Assembly: GCA_000719105.1 (NCBI GenBank)
Contig: JODX01000004.1
Coordinates: 248,001 to 312,000 of the forward strand
DNA: 64,000 nucleotides
Source of the DNA: Streptomyces sclerotialus
GTDB taxonomy: Bacteria > Actinomycetota > Actinomycetes > Streptomycetales > Streptomycetaceae
Direction of reading: 5' to 3'
The notes below the pieces were generated by a model that searched no databases, was not told where the DNA came from, and saw only the letters and a program-made list of their open reading frames with translations. Both the position numbers and the translations under genes were made by a program. This document shows positions 1 through 8,167 of the stretch, piece by piece. Each line of letters begins with the position of its first letter. Position 1 is the stretch's first letter.

Positions 1-70
1 CGGTCGAGGGGTCGAGCGGAGGGAGTCCCTGCCGTAAGACTTCGAGCATGGTCGATCCGTTCGTTCCCAT
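1..70 (-). CDS. ATP-binding protein (HATPase_c-type anti-sigma-like), N-terminal fragment
   Basis: The gene runs off the left edge. The 23 visible codons start at the ATG at 70 and read MGTNGSTMLEVLRQGLPPLD. This resembles the N-terminus of small Streptomyces ATP-binding regulators of the RsbW/SpoIIAB-like kinase fold, which are often divergent from XRE/DUF5753 regulators, as here. The catalytic part is outside the window, so the family call rests on the N-terminus and the context. Codon 12 (bases 37-35) is TTA, the rare leucine codon that needs the bldA tRNA in Streptomyces, so translation may be developmentally timed. Confidence 0.55.
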   Translation of the reverse strand, partial: MGTNGSTMLEVLRQGLPPLDPST

Positions 71-366
71 GCGAGGCACTCCCGGGGTCCGCGGTCGTGG
101 CGATGCAGCGGTGGCGCAAGCCCAATGGTTGACGATGAGTAAGGCGGATGCAAGGGCAGATGCACGTGCACGCGCCCGGTATGCGGCATGGCGTACCCCT
201 TGCCGATGATTTTTTCTTCCGTTCCCTTCCCCGTTGTTGTGTCCCGCCTGATCTTTTTCTGTGTCCTTCGTTCTGAGAACTTCCGTTTCTGTAACCATCC
301 GAGTGCGGATCGGAGTGGTTAGTGGCAGACTTCGGCCCCTGAAGACCTTGGGGAGGCTGACGGATC
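71..366. promoter_or_regulatory. Divergent intergenic region with pyrimidine-rich tract and a palindrome
   Basis: This 296-base region separates the divergent ATP-binding and XRE genes and should hold both promoters. It has a perfect 10-base palindrome TGCACGTGCA at 161-170 and an unusually T/C-rich stretch at about 205-265 that is poorer in GC than the flanking genes. No convincing pair of -35 and -10 boxes was found. Confidence 0.35.
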
Positions 367-1230
367 GTGGGCGCCGGTGAATCGAGTGGGTCAGTGGTGA
401 GGCGGATGCTGCTGGGCTCGCATCTCAGGCGGTTGCGCGAGGGGCAGGGGATCACGCGCGAGAAGGCCGGCTACTCGATCCGCGCATCGGAGTCGAAGAT
501 CAGTCGCATGGAGCTGGGCCGCGTGAGCTTCAAGACGCGCGACGTCGAGGATCTGCTGACGCTGTACGGGGTGACGGACGAGAAGGAGCGCGCGTCGCTG
601 CTCTCCCTCGCCAAGGAGGCCAACGTCGCGGGCTGGTGGCACAGTTACAGCGACGTCCTGCCCAGCTGGTTCCCCACCTACGTCGGCCTGGAGGGCGCGG
701 CCCACCTCATCCGCGCGTACGAGGTCCAGTTCGTGCACGGCCTGCTGCAGACCGAGGCGTACGCGCACGCCGTCGTCTCGCGCGGGATGAAGGAGGGCGA
801 CGAGGCCGACGTCGAACGGCGTGTCGCGCTGCGCCTGGAACGCCAGAAGTACCTGGTCTCCGAGCATGCCCCGCAGTTCCACTGCGTGCTCGACGAGGCC
901 GCGCTGCGCCGGCCGTACGGCGGCCGCGGGGTGATGCGGGGGCAGCTCCAGCACCTCATCGACATATCCGAGCGGCCGAACGTGCGGCTGCAGGTCATGC
1001 CGTTCGGCTTCGGCGGGCACTCCGGGGAGAGCGGCGCCTTCACCGTGCTGAGCTTCGCGGAGTCCGACCTGTCCGACGTCGTGTACCTGGAGCAGCTCAC
1101 CAGCGCGCTGTACCTGGACAAGCGCGAGGACGTCACCCAGTACGAGCGGGCGATGACACAGCTCCAGGCGGACAGCCCGTCCCCGGAGGAGAGCCGTGAC
1201 CTGCTCAGGGGTCTCCTCCAGCTCTCCTGA
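367..1230 (+). CDS. XRE-family regulator with DUF5753 domain
   Basis: This is a 287-residue DNA-binding protein. Residues about 14-70 form a Cro/C1-type helix-turn-helix (GSHLRRLREGQGITREKAG, then an ISRMELG recognition region). Residues about 90-275 match the DUF5753 domain found in Scr1-type Streptomyces regulators. Such proteins usually pair with a small DUF397/BldB-like partner and an ATP-binding protein. The ATP-binding partner is divergent at the left edge; no DUF397 gene is visible here. The start is the GTG at 367. The role is probably control of development or secondary metabolism, but the target cannot be read from the sequence. Confidence 0.85.
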   Translation: MGAGESSGSVVRRMLLGSHLRRLREGQGITREKAGYSIRASESKISRMELGRVSFKTRDVEDLLTLYGVTDEKERASLLSLAKEANVAGWWHSYSDVLPSWFPTYVGLEGAAHLIRAYEVQFVHGLLQTEAYAHAVVSRGMKEGDEADVERRVALRLERQKYLVSEHAPQFHCVLDEAALRRPYGGRGVMRGQLQHLIDISERPNVRLQVMPFGFGGHSGESGAFTVLSFAESDLSDVVYLEQLTSALYLDKREDVTQYERAMTQLQADSPSPEESRDLLRGLLQLS

Positions 1231-1346
1231 CCCCTCGGTGTCCTGAACCGGCCGCACAACTCCCTTGACTCACACGTAACATGACGAGCGATCACGTCTT
1301 GATGTGAGCGGGTCACCGCCGCGGCCGCAAGGGATTGAGGGATCAC

Positions 1347-2807
1347 ATGTCGTCGTACTTCACCGATCTGGCCCAGCAGTACATCGGCGGCGAGTGGCGC
1401 CCGGGCACCGGCTCCTGGGACATCATCGACTTCGACCCGTACGACGGCGAGAAGCTCGCGTCGATCACCATAGCCACGGCCGACGAGGTGGACGCGGCCT
1501 ACCGGGCGGCGAGAGACGCCCAGCGGCCCTGGGCGGAGACCAACGCGTACGCCCGGCGGGCCGTCTTCGAGAAGGCGCTCCGGATCGTCGAGGAGCGCGA
1601 GCAGGAGATCACCGAGATGATCGCCGCGGAGCTCGGGGGCACCCGGCTGAAAGCCGCCTTCGAACTGCACCTCGCCAAGGAGTTCCTGCGCGAGTCGGTC
1701 CACCTGGCGCTGCGCCCCGAGGGCCGGATCCTGCCGTCGCCCACCGACGGCAAGGAGAACCGCCTCTACCGGGTGCCCGTCGGCGTCGTGGGCGTCATCA
1801 GCCCGTTCAACTTCCCGTTCCTGCTGTCGCTGAAGTCCGTGGCGCCCGCCCTGGCCCTCGGCAACGGCGTGGTCCTCAAGCCGCACCAGAACACACCGAT
1901 CACCGGCGGCTCCCTGGTCGCGAAGATCTTCGAGGACGCGGGCCTGCCGGGCGGCCTGCTCAATGTCGTGATCACCGACATCGCGGAGATCGGCGACGCG
2001 TTCATCGAGCACCCGATCCCGAAGGTCATCTCCTTCACCGGCTCGGACGCGGTCGGCCGGCACGTCGCCACGGTCTGCGCCGCCCACTTCAAGCGGTCGA
2101 TCCTGGAGCTCGGCGGAAACAGCGCCCTGGTGGTCCTCGACGACGCCGACGTCGACTACGCGGTGGACGCGGCGGTCTTCAGCCGGTACGTCCACCAGGG
2201 CCAGGTCTGCATGGCCGCCAACCGTGTCCTCGTCGACCGCTCGATCGAGGCGGAGTTCACCGAGAAGTTCGTCGCCAAGGTGAAGACCCTCAAGGCCGGC
2301 GACCCGCGCGACCCGCAGACGGTCATCGGACCGGTCATCAATGCCTCCCAGGCCGAGGCGGTGTCCGGCGCCGTGGAGCAGGCCATCGCCGAGGGCGCCA
2401 CGGCGCTGCTGCACGGCACGACGACCGAGAACCTGGTCGAGCCGTCCGTCCTGACGGGCGTGCCCGCCGACTCCGCCCTCCTCCAGCAGGAGATCTTCGG
2501 TCCCGTCGCCCTCCTCGTCCCCTTCGACGGCGAGGAGGAGGCCGTACGGATCGTCAACGACACCCCGTACGGGCTGAGCGGCGCCGTCCACACGGCGGAC
2601 GTCGAGCGCGGCGTGAGCTTCGCCAAGCGGATCGACACCGGCATGTTCCACGTGAACGACGGCACGGTCCACGACGAGCCGCTGGTCCCCTTCGGCGGCG
2701 AGAAGCACTCCGGCATCGGCCGGCTGAACGGCGAGTCGACGGTCGAGGCGTTCACCACCCAGAAGTGGATCTCGGTGCAGCACGGGCGGAGCGCATTCCC
2801 GTTCTGA
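1347..2807 (+). CDS. NAD(P)-dependent aldehyde dehydrogenase
   Basis: This 486-residue ALDH-superfamily enzyme oxidises an aldehyde to the acid. Visible landmarks are the FNFPF cofactor-fold motif (about 154-158), the general-base Glu in LELGGN (E254) and the nucleophile Cys in QGQVCMA (C288). The TGSDAVGRHV stretch at about 231-240 fits the NAD-binding lid. The overall pattern is closest to benzaldehyde/vanillin-type dehydrogenases, but the substrate is not shown. The ATG at 1347 is preferred over an upstream TTG at 1335 because GAGGGA lies five bases before it. The gene stands alone and is followed by a strong hairpin. Confidence 0.88.
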   Translation: MSSYFTDLAQQYIGGEWRPGTGSWDIIDFDPYDGEKLASITIATADEVDAAYRAARDAQRPWAETNAYARRAVFEKALRIVEEREQEITEMIAAELGGTRLKAAFELHLAKEFLRESVHLALRPEGRILPSPTDGKENRLYRVPVGVVGVISPFNFPFLLSLKSVAPALALGNGVVLKPHQNTPITGGSLVAKIFEDAGLPGGLLNVVITDIAEIGDAFIEHPIPKVISFTGSDAVGRHVATVCAAHFKRSILELGGNSALVVLDDADVDYAVDAAVFSRYVHQGQVCMAANRVLVDRSIEAEFTEKFVAKVKTLKAGDPRDPQTVIGPVINASQAEAVSGAVEQAIAEGATALLHGTTTENLVEPSVLTGVPADSALLQQEIFGPVALLVPFDGEEEAVRIVNDTPYGLSGAVHTADVERGVSFAKRIDTGMFHVNDGTVHDEPLVPFGGEKHSGIGRLNGESTVEAFTTQKWISVQHGRSAFPF

Positions 2808-2830
2808 GGCCGGAACCGGGTCCCTCGCCG

Positions 2831-2867
2831 CGGACCCTTGCGGACAGCACCTGACCGCAAGGGTCCG
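2831..2867 (+). terminator. Hairpin terminator after the aldehyde dehydrogenase
   Basis: A perfect 13-base inverted repeat, CGGACCCTTGCGG (2831-2843) and its complement (2855-2867), encloses an 11-base loop and starts 24 bases after the stop codon. There is no U-run, which is common for Streptomyces terminators. Confidence 0.7.
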
Positions 2868-2931
2868 TAGCTTCATCGGTGTCGGGGAGAACCCTCCCGG
2901 ACCGACAGGACCCGATGAAAGGCGGCCGGTC

Positions 2932-3480
2932 ATGGTCACTCACGTTCCCGCGGAAGCATGCGTCGACGAGCGCGAGGCCCTGCTCGCCTTCGTCGCCGAG
3001 CAGCGCGGCGGCGTCCGCCGGGCGCTGCTCGGGCTGACGCAGGAGCAGGCCACCAGCAGGCCCTCGGCCAGCGAGCTGTCCCTGGCCGGGCTGCTCAAGC
3101 ACTGCGCGGAGGTCGAGCAGACCTGGGTGGCCCGCGCCAAGGGCGAAGAGCCGGCGATGCACCGGGACGAGAAGAACTGGCACGAGTGCTTCCGGCTGGC
3201 CGGCGACGAGACCGTCGAGTCCCAGCTCGCGTACTGGGAGAAGGTCGCGGCCGAGACGGAGGCGTTCGTCCGCTCGGTGCCCAGCCTCGACGACACCTTC
3301 CCGCTGCCGGACCAGCCCTGGTTCCAAGGGGAGAAGGCCGTCTCGATGCGCTGGATGGCCCTGCACCTGATCCGCGAGACCGCCCGGCACGCCGGCCACG
3401 CCGACGTCATCCGCGAGTCCCTGGACGGTGCCACCGCCTTCGAACTGGTGGCGAAGGAGCAGGGCAGCTCCTGGGGCTGA
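2932..3480 (+). CDS. DinB-family (DUF664) protein
   Basis: This 182-residue protein has the four-helix DinB/YfiT-like pattern. It begins with a helix containing LLAFVAEQRGGVRRAL, has LAGLLKHCAEVEQTW carrying the first metal-ligand His, and ends with a helix LHLIRETARHAGHADVIRE whose His residues complete the usual metal triad. Many actinobacterial members are putative metal-dependent or mycothiol/bacillithiol-dependent transferases, but no substrate is known for this one. It starts at the ATG at 2932, and a PadR regulator follows 37 bases downstream on the same strand. Confidence 0.8.
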   Translation: MVTHVPAEACVDEREALLAFVAEQRGGVRRALLGLTQEQATSRPSASELSLAGLLKHCAEVEQTWVARAKGEEPAMHRDEKNWHECFRLAGDETVESQLAYWEKVAAETEAFVRSVPSLDDTFPLPDQPWFQGEKAVSMRWMALHLIRETARHAGHADVIRESLDGATAFELVAKEQGSSWG

Positions 3481-3517
3481 GCCCGGGAGCCGGGTCGGCG
3501 CGCCCTACGCTGGCCCC

Positions 3518-4159
3518 ATGTCAGCGATCCGTCTCCTCGTGCTCGGCGCGGTGCGCCAGCACGGGCGGGCCCACGGCTACCAGGTGCGCAACGACCTGGA
3601 GTACTGGGGCGCGCACGAGTGGTCCAACGCCAAGCCCGGCTCGATCTACCACGCCCTGAAGCAGATGGCGAAGCAGGGACTGCTGCACGCCCACGAGATC
3701 GCGCCCTCCACGGCCGGCGGCCCGCCCCGCACCGAGTACGAGATCACGTCGGCGGGTGACGAGGAGTACTTCACGCTGCTGCGCGAGGCCCTCGTCGAGC
3801 GGGACCGGCACATCGACACGCTGTCCGCGGCGATCGGCTTCATGGTCGAGCTGGAGCGCGACGAGGTGGTGCGGCTGCTGAAGGAGCGGCTGCGCCGGCT
3901 GGCGGAGTGGCGCACGTCCGTCACGGAGTACTACACGCCCGAGGCCGGCCCGGAGTCGATCGGTCACATCGGCGAGATCATGAACATGTGGGTCCACGCG
4001 TCCGACGGCGAGGCCCGGTGGACCCGCGACCTCATCGCCCGCATCGAGGCCGGCGCGTACACCTTCGCCGGCGAGGGCGAGCGGTTCGTCGGCGTCCTCG
4101 CCGAGGGCGAGGAGAACCCGTACGCGACGGGTCAGCGGCACCCGGAGGACGACCGCTGA
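3518..4159 (+). CDS. PadR-family transcriptional regulator
   Basis: This 213-residue protein has an N-terminal PadR winged helix. LVLGAVRQHGRAHGYQVRND is followed by GSIYHALKQMAKQGLL, the recognition helix and the wing entry. The C-terminal part (about residues 95-190) is helical and matches the Vir-type PadR dimerisation domain with a longer C-terminal extension. The ATG at 3518 is chosen because the homologous MSAIRLLVLG start begins there. PadR proteins usually repress a nearby transporter or enzyme gene. The preceding DinB gene is a possible target, but this is inference. Confidence 0.85.
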   Translation: MSAIRLLVLGAVRQHGRAHGYQVRNDLEYWGAHEWSNAKPGSIYHALKQMAKQGLLHAHEIAPSTAGGPPRTEYEITSAGDEEYFTLLREALVERDRHIDTLSAAIGFMVELERDEVVRLLKERLRRLAEWRTSVTEYYTPEAGPESIGHIGEIMNMWVHASDGEARWTRDLIARIEAGAYTFAGEGERFVGVLAEGEENPYATGQRHPEDDR

Positions 4160-4190
4160 GGCTCCGGTGATGCTTCCCGGCGAACGGGGC

Positions 4191-4250
4191 TTGCACCTCA
4201 CGCCACGTGAGGACCCAGCCTGGAGCGCGTACCGAGAAGGGAGCGGAGCC
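4191..4250 (+). promoter_or_regulatory. tipA promoter and MerR-type operator
   Basis: A -35 box TTGCAC (4191-4196) and a -10 box CAGCCT (4216-4221) are separated by 19 bases, the long spacer typical of MerR-activated promoters. The inverted repeat CCTCACG (4196-4202) / CGTGAGG (4206-4212) with a 3-base gap lies in the spacer. The arrangement closely matches the thiostrepton-inducible ptipA promoter as I remember it. The ribosome site GGGAG (4239-4243) is 7 bases before the ATG. Confidence 0.85.
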
Positions 4251-5012
4251 ATGAGCCACTCCGTGGGACAGGTCGCCGGTTTCGCCGGGGTGACGGTGCG
4301 CACGCTGCACCACTACGACGAGATCGGGCTGCTGGTACCGAGCGAGCGCACCCACGCCGGGCACCGGCGCTACGGCGACGCCGATCTCGACCGGCTGCAG
4401 CAGATCCTGTTCTACCGGGAGCTCGGCTTCCCCCTCGACGAGGTCGCGGTCCTGCTCGACGACCCGGACGCGGATCCGCGCGCGCACCTGCGCCGCCAGC
4501 ACGAACTGCTGACCGCCCGGATCGAGAAGCTGCAGCAGATGGCGGCGGCCGTGGAGCACGCCATGGAGGCACGCAGGATGGGCATCAACCTCACGCCGGA
4601 GGAGCGGTTCGAGGTGTTCGGGGACCACGACCCGGCGCAGTACGAGGACGAGGTGCGGGAGCGCTGGGGGCACACGGACGCCTACAAGGAGTCGCAGCGC
4701 CGTACGGCCTCCTACACCAAGGAGGACTGGAAGCGCGTCAACGAGGAGCTCGACGCGCTCCACGCGCGCGTGGCCGAGCTGATGGGAACCGGGGCCGCCG
4801 CGGACTCGGAGGCGGCCATGGACGCGGCGGAGAAGCACCTCCGCTTCGTGCAGCGCTCGTACTACGACTGCACGCACGAGCTCCAGGCCAGGATCAGTGA
4901 GCTGTACGTCTCCGACCCGCGGTTCGCGGAGACGTACGACAAGATCCGCCCGGGTCTCGGCCGGTACCTGCGGGACGCGATCGTGGCCAACGCGGCCCGG
5001 CACGCGGACTGA
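4251..5012 (+). CDS. tipA: TipA: MerR-family multidrug-sensing transcriptional activator
   Basis: This 253-residue protein has the exact length of TipAL and closely matches it from memory. Residues 1-75 are the MerR winged helix (VGQVAGFAGVTVRTLHHYDE), about 76-109 form the dimer coiled coil, and 110-253 are the antibiotic-binding TipAS domain. Met110 (4578-4580) has its own GGAGG site (4565-4569), so the short TipAS form can be made separately as in S. lividans. In the S. lividans protein Cys214 is, as I recall, the residue that bonds thiopeptides and Cys207 lies nearby. Here C207 is present but position 214 is Arg. The gene is probably autoactivated through the operator just upstream. Confidence 0.93.
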   Translation: MSHSVGQVAGFAGVTVRTLHHYDEIGLLVPSERTHAGHRRYGDADLDRLQQILFYRELGFPLDEVAVLLDDPDADPRAHLRRQHELLTARIEKLQQMAAAVEHAMEARRMGINLTPEERFEVFGDHDPAQYEDEVRERWGHTDAYKESQRRTASYTKEDWKRVNEELDALHARVAELMGTGAAADSEAAMDAAEKHLRFVQRSYYDCTHELQARISELYVSDPRFAETYDKIRPGLGRYLRDAIVANAARHAD

Positions 5013-5032
5013 CACCGCGGCCTGCCAAGTCG

Positions 5033-5066
5033 GTAAGGGGCGCTCGCCATTGCGGGCGCCCCTTAC
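5033..5066 (+). terminator. Hairpin terminator after tipA
   Basis: A perfect 11-base stem, GTAAGGGGCGC (5033-5043) with GCGCCCCTTAC (5056-5066), has a 12-base loop and starts 20 bases after the tipA stop. Confidence 0.7.
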
Positions 5067-5221
5067 GCATGCCCACAGGTGCGGCTCGGTCGGGGCACAG
5101 TGCATGCTGGGAGAGGCGGTGGAACCTGGCGGGACCGGCTGCCGTTGATAGCTTTGGTCAGCCGTACGCCGCACCCGCCTCATCGCCTCATCCCGTCATC
5201 CATCCCACAGGAGCCCGGAAC

Positions 5222-6229
5222 GTGACGACGCTTGCCCTCGGACCAAGCTGGTTGGATCCGAACTACCTGCTCGACACGTTCGGCATCTGGGGCCTGCTCG
5301 CGATCGTGTTCGCCGAGTCCGGGCTGCTCATCGGCTTCTTCCTGCCCGGTGACTCGCTGCTGTTCACCGCGGGCATGCTGATCACCTCCAAGACGCTGGA
5401 CTTCCCGCTCTGGCTGGCCATCGTGCTGATCTGCGTCGCCGCGATCCTGGGCGACCAGGCGGGCTACATGTTCGGCAAGAAGGTGGGCCCCTCACTCTTC
5501 AAGCGGCCCGACTCCCGCCTGTTCAAGCAGGAGAACGTCACCAAGGCCCACGAGTTCTTCGAGAAGCACGGCCCCAAGTCGCTGATCCTCGCCCGCTTCG
5601 TGCCCATCGTGCGCACGTTCACGCCGATCATCGCGGGCGTCAGCGGGATGCGGTACCGCTCGTTCCTGACCTTCAACATCATCGGCGGCATCCTGTGGGG
5701 CGCGGGCGTCACCCTGCTCGGCTCCTGGCTCGGCAGCATCGCGTTCGTCCGCGACAACATCGAGGCGATGCTGATCCTGATCGTGTTCCTCTCGGTGGTC
5801 CCGATCATCCTGGAGTTCTGGAAGGCCCGCAGGCAGAAGAAGAACCAGCCGCAGCCTCCGGCCTCCACCGCGTCCCCCGTCCCGGCGGCACCCCCCGTCA
5901 TGGACGACGCGACGACCCAGCTCCGGCGCATCCCGCCGGCCCACCAGAACGGCCGGCAGGCGTACGACCCGGGCCAGGCGTACGACCCGGGCCAGGCGTA
6001 CGGAGGCCAGAACCAGGGGTACGGGCAGCAGGGGCAGCAGGGTCAGCAGTACGGCCGGCAGCCCGGACAGGGCGCGGCCTACCCGCAGCAGCAGCCGTAC
6101 GGCACGGACCAGGGCTACGGCCACCCCCAGCAGCCCCAGCCCCAGCCCTATGCGCCGCAGTATCCCGAGGGTCAGCAGTACCCCCAGGGGCAGGGCTACC
6201 CGTACGGCCAGGGCCACTCACAGAACTGA
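5222..6229 (+). CDS. DedA-family integral membrane protein with Gln/Pro/Gly/Tyr-rich tail
   Basis: This is a 335-residue membrane protein. Residues about 10-205 form the DedA/VTT domain: FGIWGLLAIVFAESG, the FLPGDSLLF motif, and ARFVPIVRTFTPIIAGVSGM with its conserved Arg residues in a re-entrant region. Some family members move undecaprenyl phosphate or support membrane homeostasis. The last 100 or so residues are low-complexity and hydrophilic, with the repeats AYDPGQ and GQQGQQ, and are probably cytoplasmic and disordered. The GTG at 5222 is used because the DedA homology begins just after it. It converges on the ThrE-like gene. Confidence 0.85.
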   Translation: MTTLALGPSWLDPNYLLDTFGIWGLLAIVFAESGLLIGFFLPGDSLLFTAGMLITSKTLDFPLWLAIVLICVAAILGDQAGYMFGKKVGPSLFKRPDSRLFKQENVTKAHEFFEKHGPKSLILARFVPIVRTFTPIIAGVSGMRYRSFLTFNIIGGILWGAGVTLLGSWLGSIAFVRDNIEAMLILIVFLSVVPIILEFWKARRQKKNQPQPPASTASPVPAAPPVMDDATTQLRRIPPAHQNGRQAYDPGQAYDPGQAYGGQNQGYGQQGQQGQQYGRQPGQGAAYPQQQPYGTDQGYGHPQQPQPQPYAPQYPEGQQYPQGQGYPYGQGHSQN

Positions 6230-6240
6230 CAACGGGCCTC

Positions 6241-6260
6241 CGCGCCCCGTAAGGGGCGCG
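6241..6260. terminator. Tetraloop hairpin between convergent genes
   Basis: CGCGCCCC (6241-6248) and GGGGCGCG (6253-6260) form an 8-base stem with a GTAA loop. It sits between the convergent dedA-like and thrE-like genes and can act on both strands. Its right arm is the start of an interspersed repeat. Confidence 0.65.
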
Positions 6261-6300
6261 GGGAACTGCGCGAGCAACCACACACAAACCCGCACCCGGC
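6251..6300 (+). repeat. Interspersed intergenic repeat, copy 1
   Basis: The sequence begins AAGGGGCGCGGGGAACTGCG and continues CGAGCAACCAC, then ACCCGCACC. A second copy lies at 57870-57916. The core is a short dispersed element often seen between genes in Streptomyces genomes. Its function is unknown, and its position after stop codons suggests a terminator-associated repeat. Confidence 0.6.
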
Positions 6301-6337
6301 AAAAACGCGAACCCTTACGGCGGCCTTCCGAACCCGC

Positions 6338-8038
6338 TCAGAACCCGCGCGTCCGCTTCGCGGCGCGCCGCCCCGCGGCGCTCGCGGCCCCGGGCACCCG
6401 CAGGAACAGCCGGGAGATCTCCGACCCCAGGTTCACCCCGATCGCGATGGCCATGGCGAGCGCGACGGCCCTCGTGAGGTTCGCCAGCCCCGCGTCGGCG
6501 TCGTTCTGGGCGAACGCCAGCAGCCCGAAGTACGTCGCCGAACCGGGGAGCAGCGGCCCGATCGCCGCGGTCGTGTACGGCAGCGCCGACGCGAACCGGT
6601 AGCGGGACATCAGCTGCCCGAACAGCCCCACCAGGCCCGCCGCGACCGCCGTGGACGCGACCGGTGAGAAGCCGGCGGCGTAGTGCATCGCGCCGTAAGC
6701 CGACCAGGCCACGCCTCCGTTGAGCGTCACCGCGAGCACGGTGGAACGTTCCTGCTGGAGCAGCACCGCGAAGGCCAGCGACAGCAGCATCGACGCGGCG
6801 ATCTGCAGCAGCGGCCGGTCGGAGCTGCCGAGGGCCGCGTCCGGGCTGAGCTCGGCGCCCAGCTTGACGCCGAAGTACAGGATCAGCAGCACGCCCACGA
6901 CGATGCCGACGATCAGGTACATGACCTCCAGCAACCGCGCCGACGCGGTGATGTAGAAGCCGGTCAGCCCGTCCTGCACGCCCGCCACCAGGGCCCGCCC
7001 GGGGAGCAGCGCGAACAGCCCACCGGTGATCACCGCCGACGCCTTCACGTCCACGTCCGCCAGCGTCAGCGCCACCCCGAGCGCGGCCGGGGGCATCGCG
7101 GCCACCGCGAACTGGTAGAACTCCGGCAGCCCGCGCCCGGCGGCGAGCCAGGCCAGCCGGTCGCCGAGCATCGCGCCCAGCGCGGCCGCCACGAACACCG
7201 TGGGACCACCGCCGACGAGGACGGAGGCCGCGCCCGCGAGCAGCCCGGCGGCAACGGTCAGCGCCCAGCCGGGGTAGGGGTGGCGGTTGCGTCGTATCTC
7301 CGCCAGGCGCCCGTAGGCCTCCTCCAGGGAGATCTGGGTCTCCGGGTCGCTCAGCTCGTCCACGAGCCGGTAGACGGCCGCCAGACGGGTGTAGTCGGTG
7401 CCGCGCCGGCGCACCGTCCGCGACGCCGACACCGGGTCCTCCACCAGCGAGGGCTGATGGGTGATCGACAGCAGGGTAAAGGTGACGTTCGGCTCGCAGC
7501 GGTCCAGGCCGTACGACCGGCAGACGGCGAACATCGCCGCCTCGACGTCCTCGGCGTTCTCACCACCCGCGAGCAGCAGCTCGCCGATGCGGAGCGTCAG
7601 GTCGAGCACGCGCGGAACGGCCGGACCGCCCTCCTCGGCCTTCTGCACGGGCTCCGGCGCGGGGCGCTCGGCCACCGGCATGCGCAGCATCGTGCGCATC
7701 CGGTCCTGCCAGGGGGCGTCCTTGGTCAGGCTGACCGCGGGAACGCCGTGCGGCGGGGTGAAGGCGGCCGCGCGCCGGCCGCCGTACCGGCTCGGCGGGG
7801 TGAACGCCGACCGGTCGGGCTCGGCGCCGGGCGGCGGCTGCGGCGGTTCCAGTCCCCGCGGGACGGCGAACTCCGACGTCGTCTCGGACTCCGTACCGGT
7901 CTTCGGTACGTCGAGCCCGTCGGGAATCGCGAACTCGGACGTCGTGGACGACTCGCCGTCGACGTCCGGACGGGTGAACGCGCTCCGCGCCTCGTCCGAC
8001 TGCCGCTTGCGGTCCTCCGTCTCGGTCGTCTTCGTCAC
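6338..8038 (-). CDS. ThrE-like threonine/serine exporter family protein
   Basis: This 566-residue protein has a hydrophilic, Pro/Ser/Glu-rich N-terminus of about 145 residues. It includes two similar TTSEFA.P.GL segments. A ThrE domain follows (LDLTLRIGELLLAGGENAEDVE), with about ten predicted membrane helices in two halves (ThrE and ThrE_2, formerly DUF1212 and DUF3815). The Corynebacterium homologue exports threonine and serine; export of small amino acids or peptides is likely here but the substrate is not shown. The GTG start at 8038 has GGGAG six bases upstream. It lies downstream of ppa on the same strand but behind a strong hairpin. Confidence 0.82.
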   Translation of the reverse strand: MTKTTETEDRKRQSDEARSAFTRPDVDGESSTTSEFAIPDGLDVPKTGTESETTSEFAVPRGLEPPQPPPGAEPDRSAFTPPSRYGGRRAAAFTPPHGVPAVSLTKDAPWQDRMRTMLRMPVAERPAPEPVQKAEEGGPAVPRVLDLTLRIGELLLAGGENAEDVEAAMFAVCRSYGLDRCEPNVTFTLLSITHQPSLVEDPVSASRTVRRRGTDYTRLAAVYRLVDELSDPETQISLEEAYGRLAEIRRNRHPYPGWALTVAAGLLAGAASVLVGGGPTVFVAAALGAMLGDRLAWLAAGRGLPEFYQFAVAAMPPAALGVALTLADVDVKASAVITGGLFALLPGRALVAGVQDGLTGFYITASARLLEVMYLIVGIVVGVLLILYFGVKLGAELSPDAALGSSDRPLLQIAASMLLSLAFAVLLQQERSTVLAVTLNGGVAWSAYGAMHYAAGFSPVASTAVAAGLVGLFGQLMSRYRFASALPYTTAAIGPLLPGSATYFGLLAFAQNDADAGLANLTRAVALAMAIAIGVNLGSEISRLFLRVPGAASAAGRRAAKRTRGF

Positions 8039-8109
8039 CCACTGCTCCCGATTACGTGCCTCCTGATCACATACCTTCCGCAGCCCTCAGTATGCGCACA
8101 GAAGCGCGA

Positions 8110-8147
8110 ACGGGCCGCGTCACCCCGGAAGGGTGCACGCGGCCCGT
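8110..8147 (-). terminator. Terminator of ppa
   Basis: The 11-base arms ACGGGCCGCGT (8110-8120) and ACGCGGCCCGT (8137-8147) enclose a second inner stem CACCC/GGGTG. The structure lies just after the minus-strand ppa stop codon at 8168. Confidence 0.7.
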
Positions 8148-8167
8148 CGGCCACACAGGACGGTGTC

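Noticed and set aside
678..2939. Long open frame opposite the XRE and aldehyde dehydrogenase genes
   Set aside because: It is a high-GC shadow of the real genes, with no recognisable domain and Arg/Ala/Gly-rich composition.
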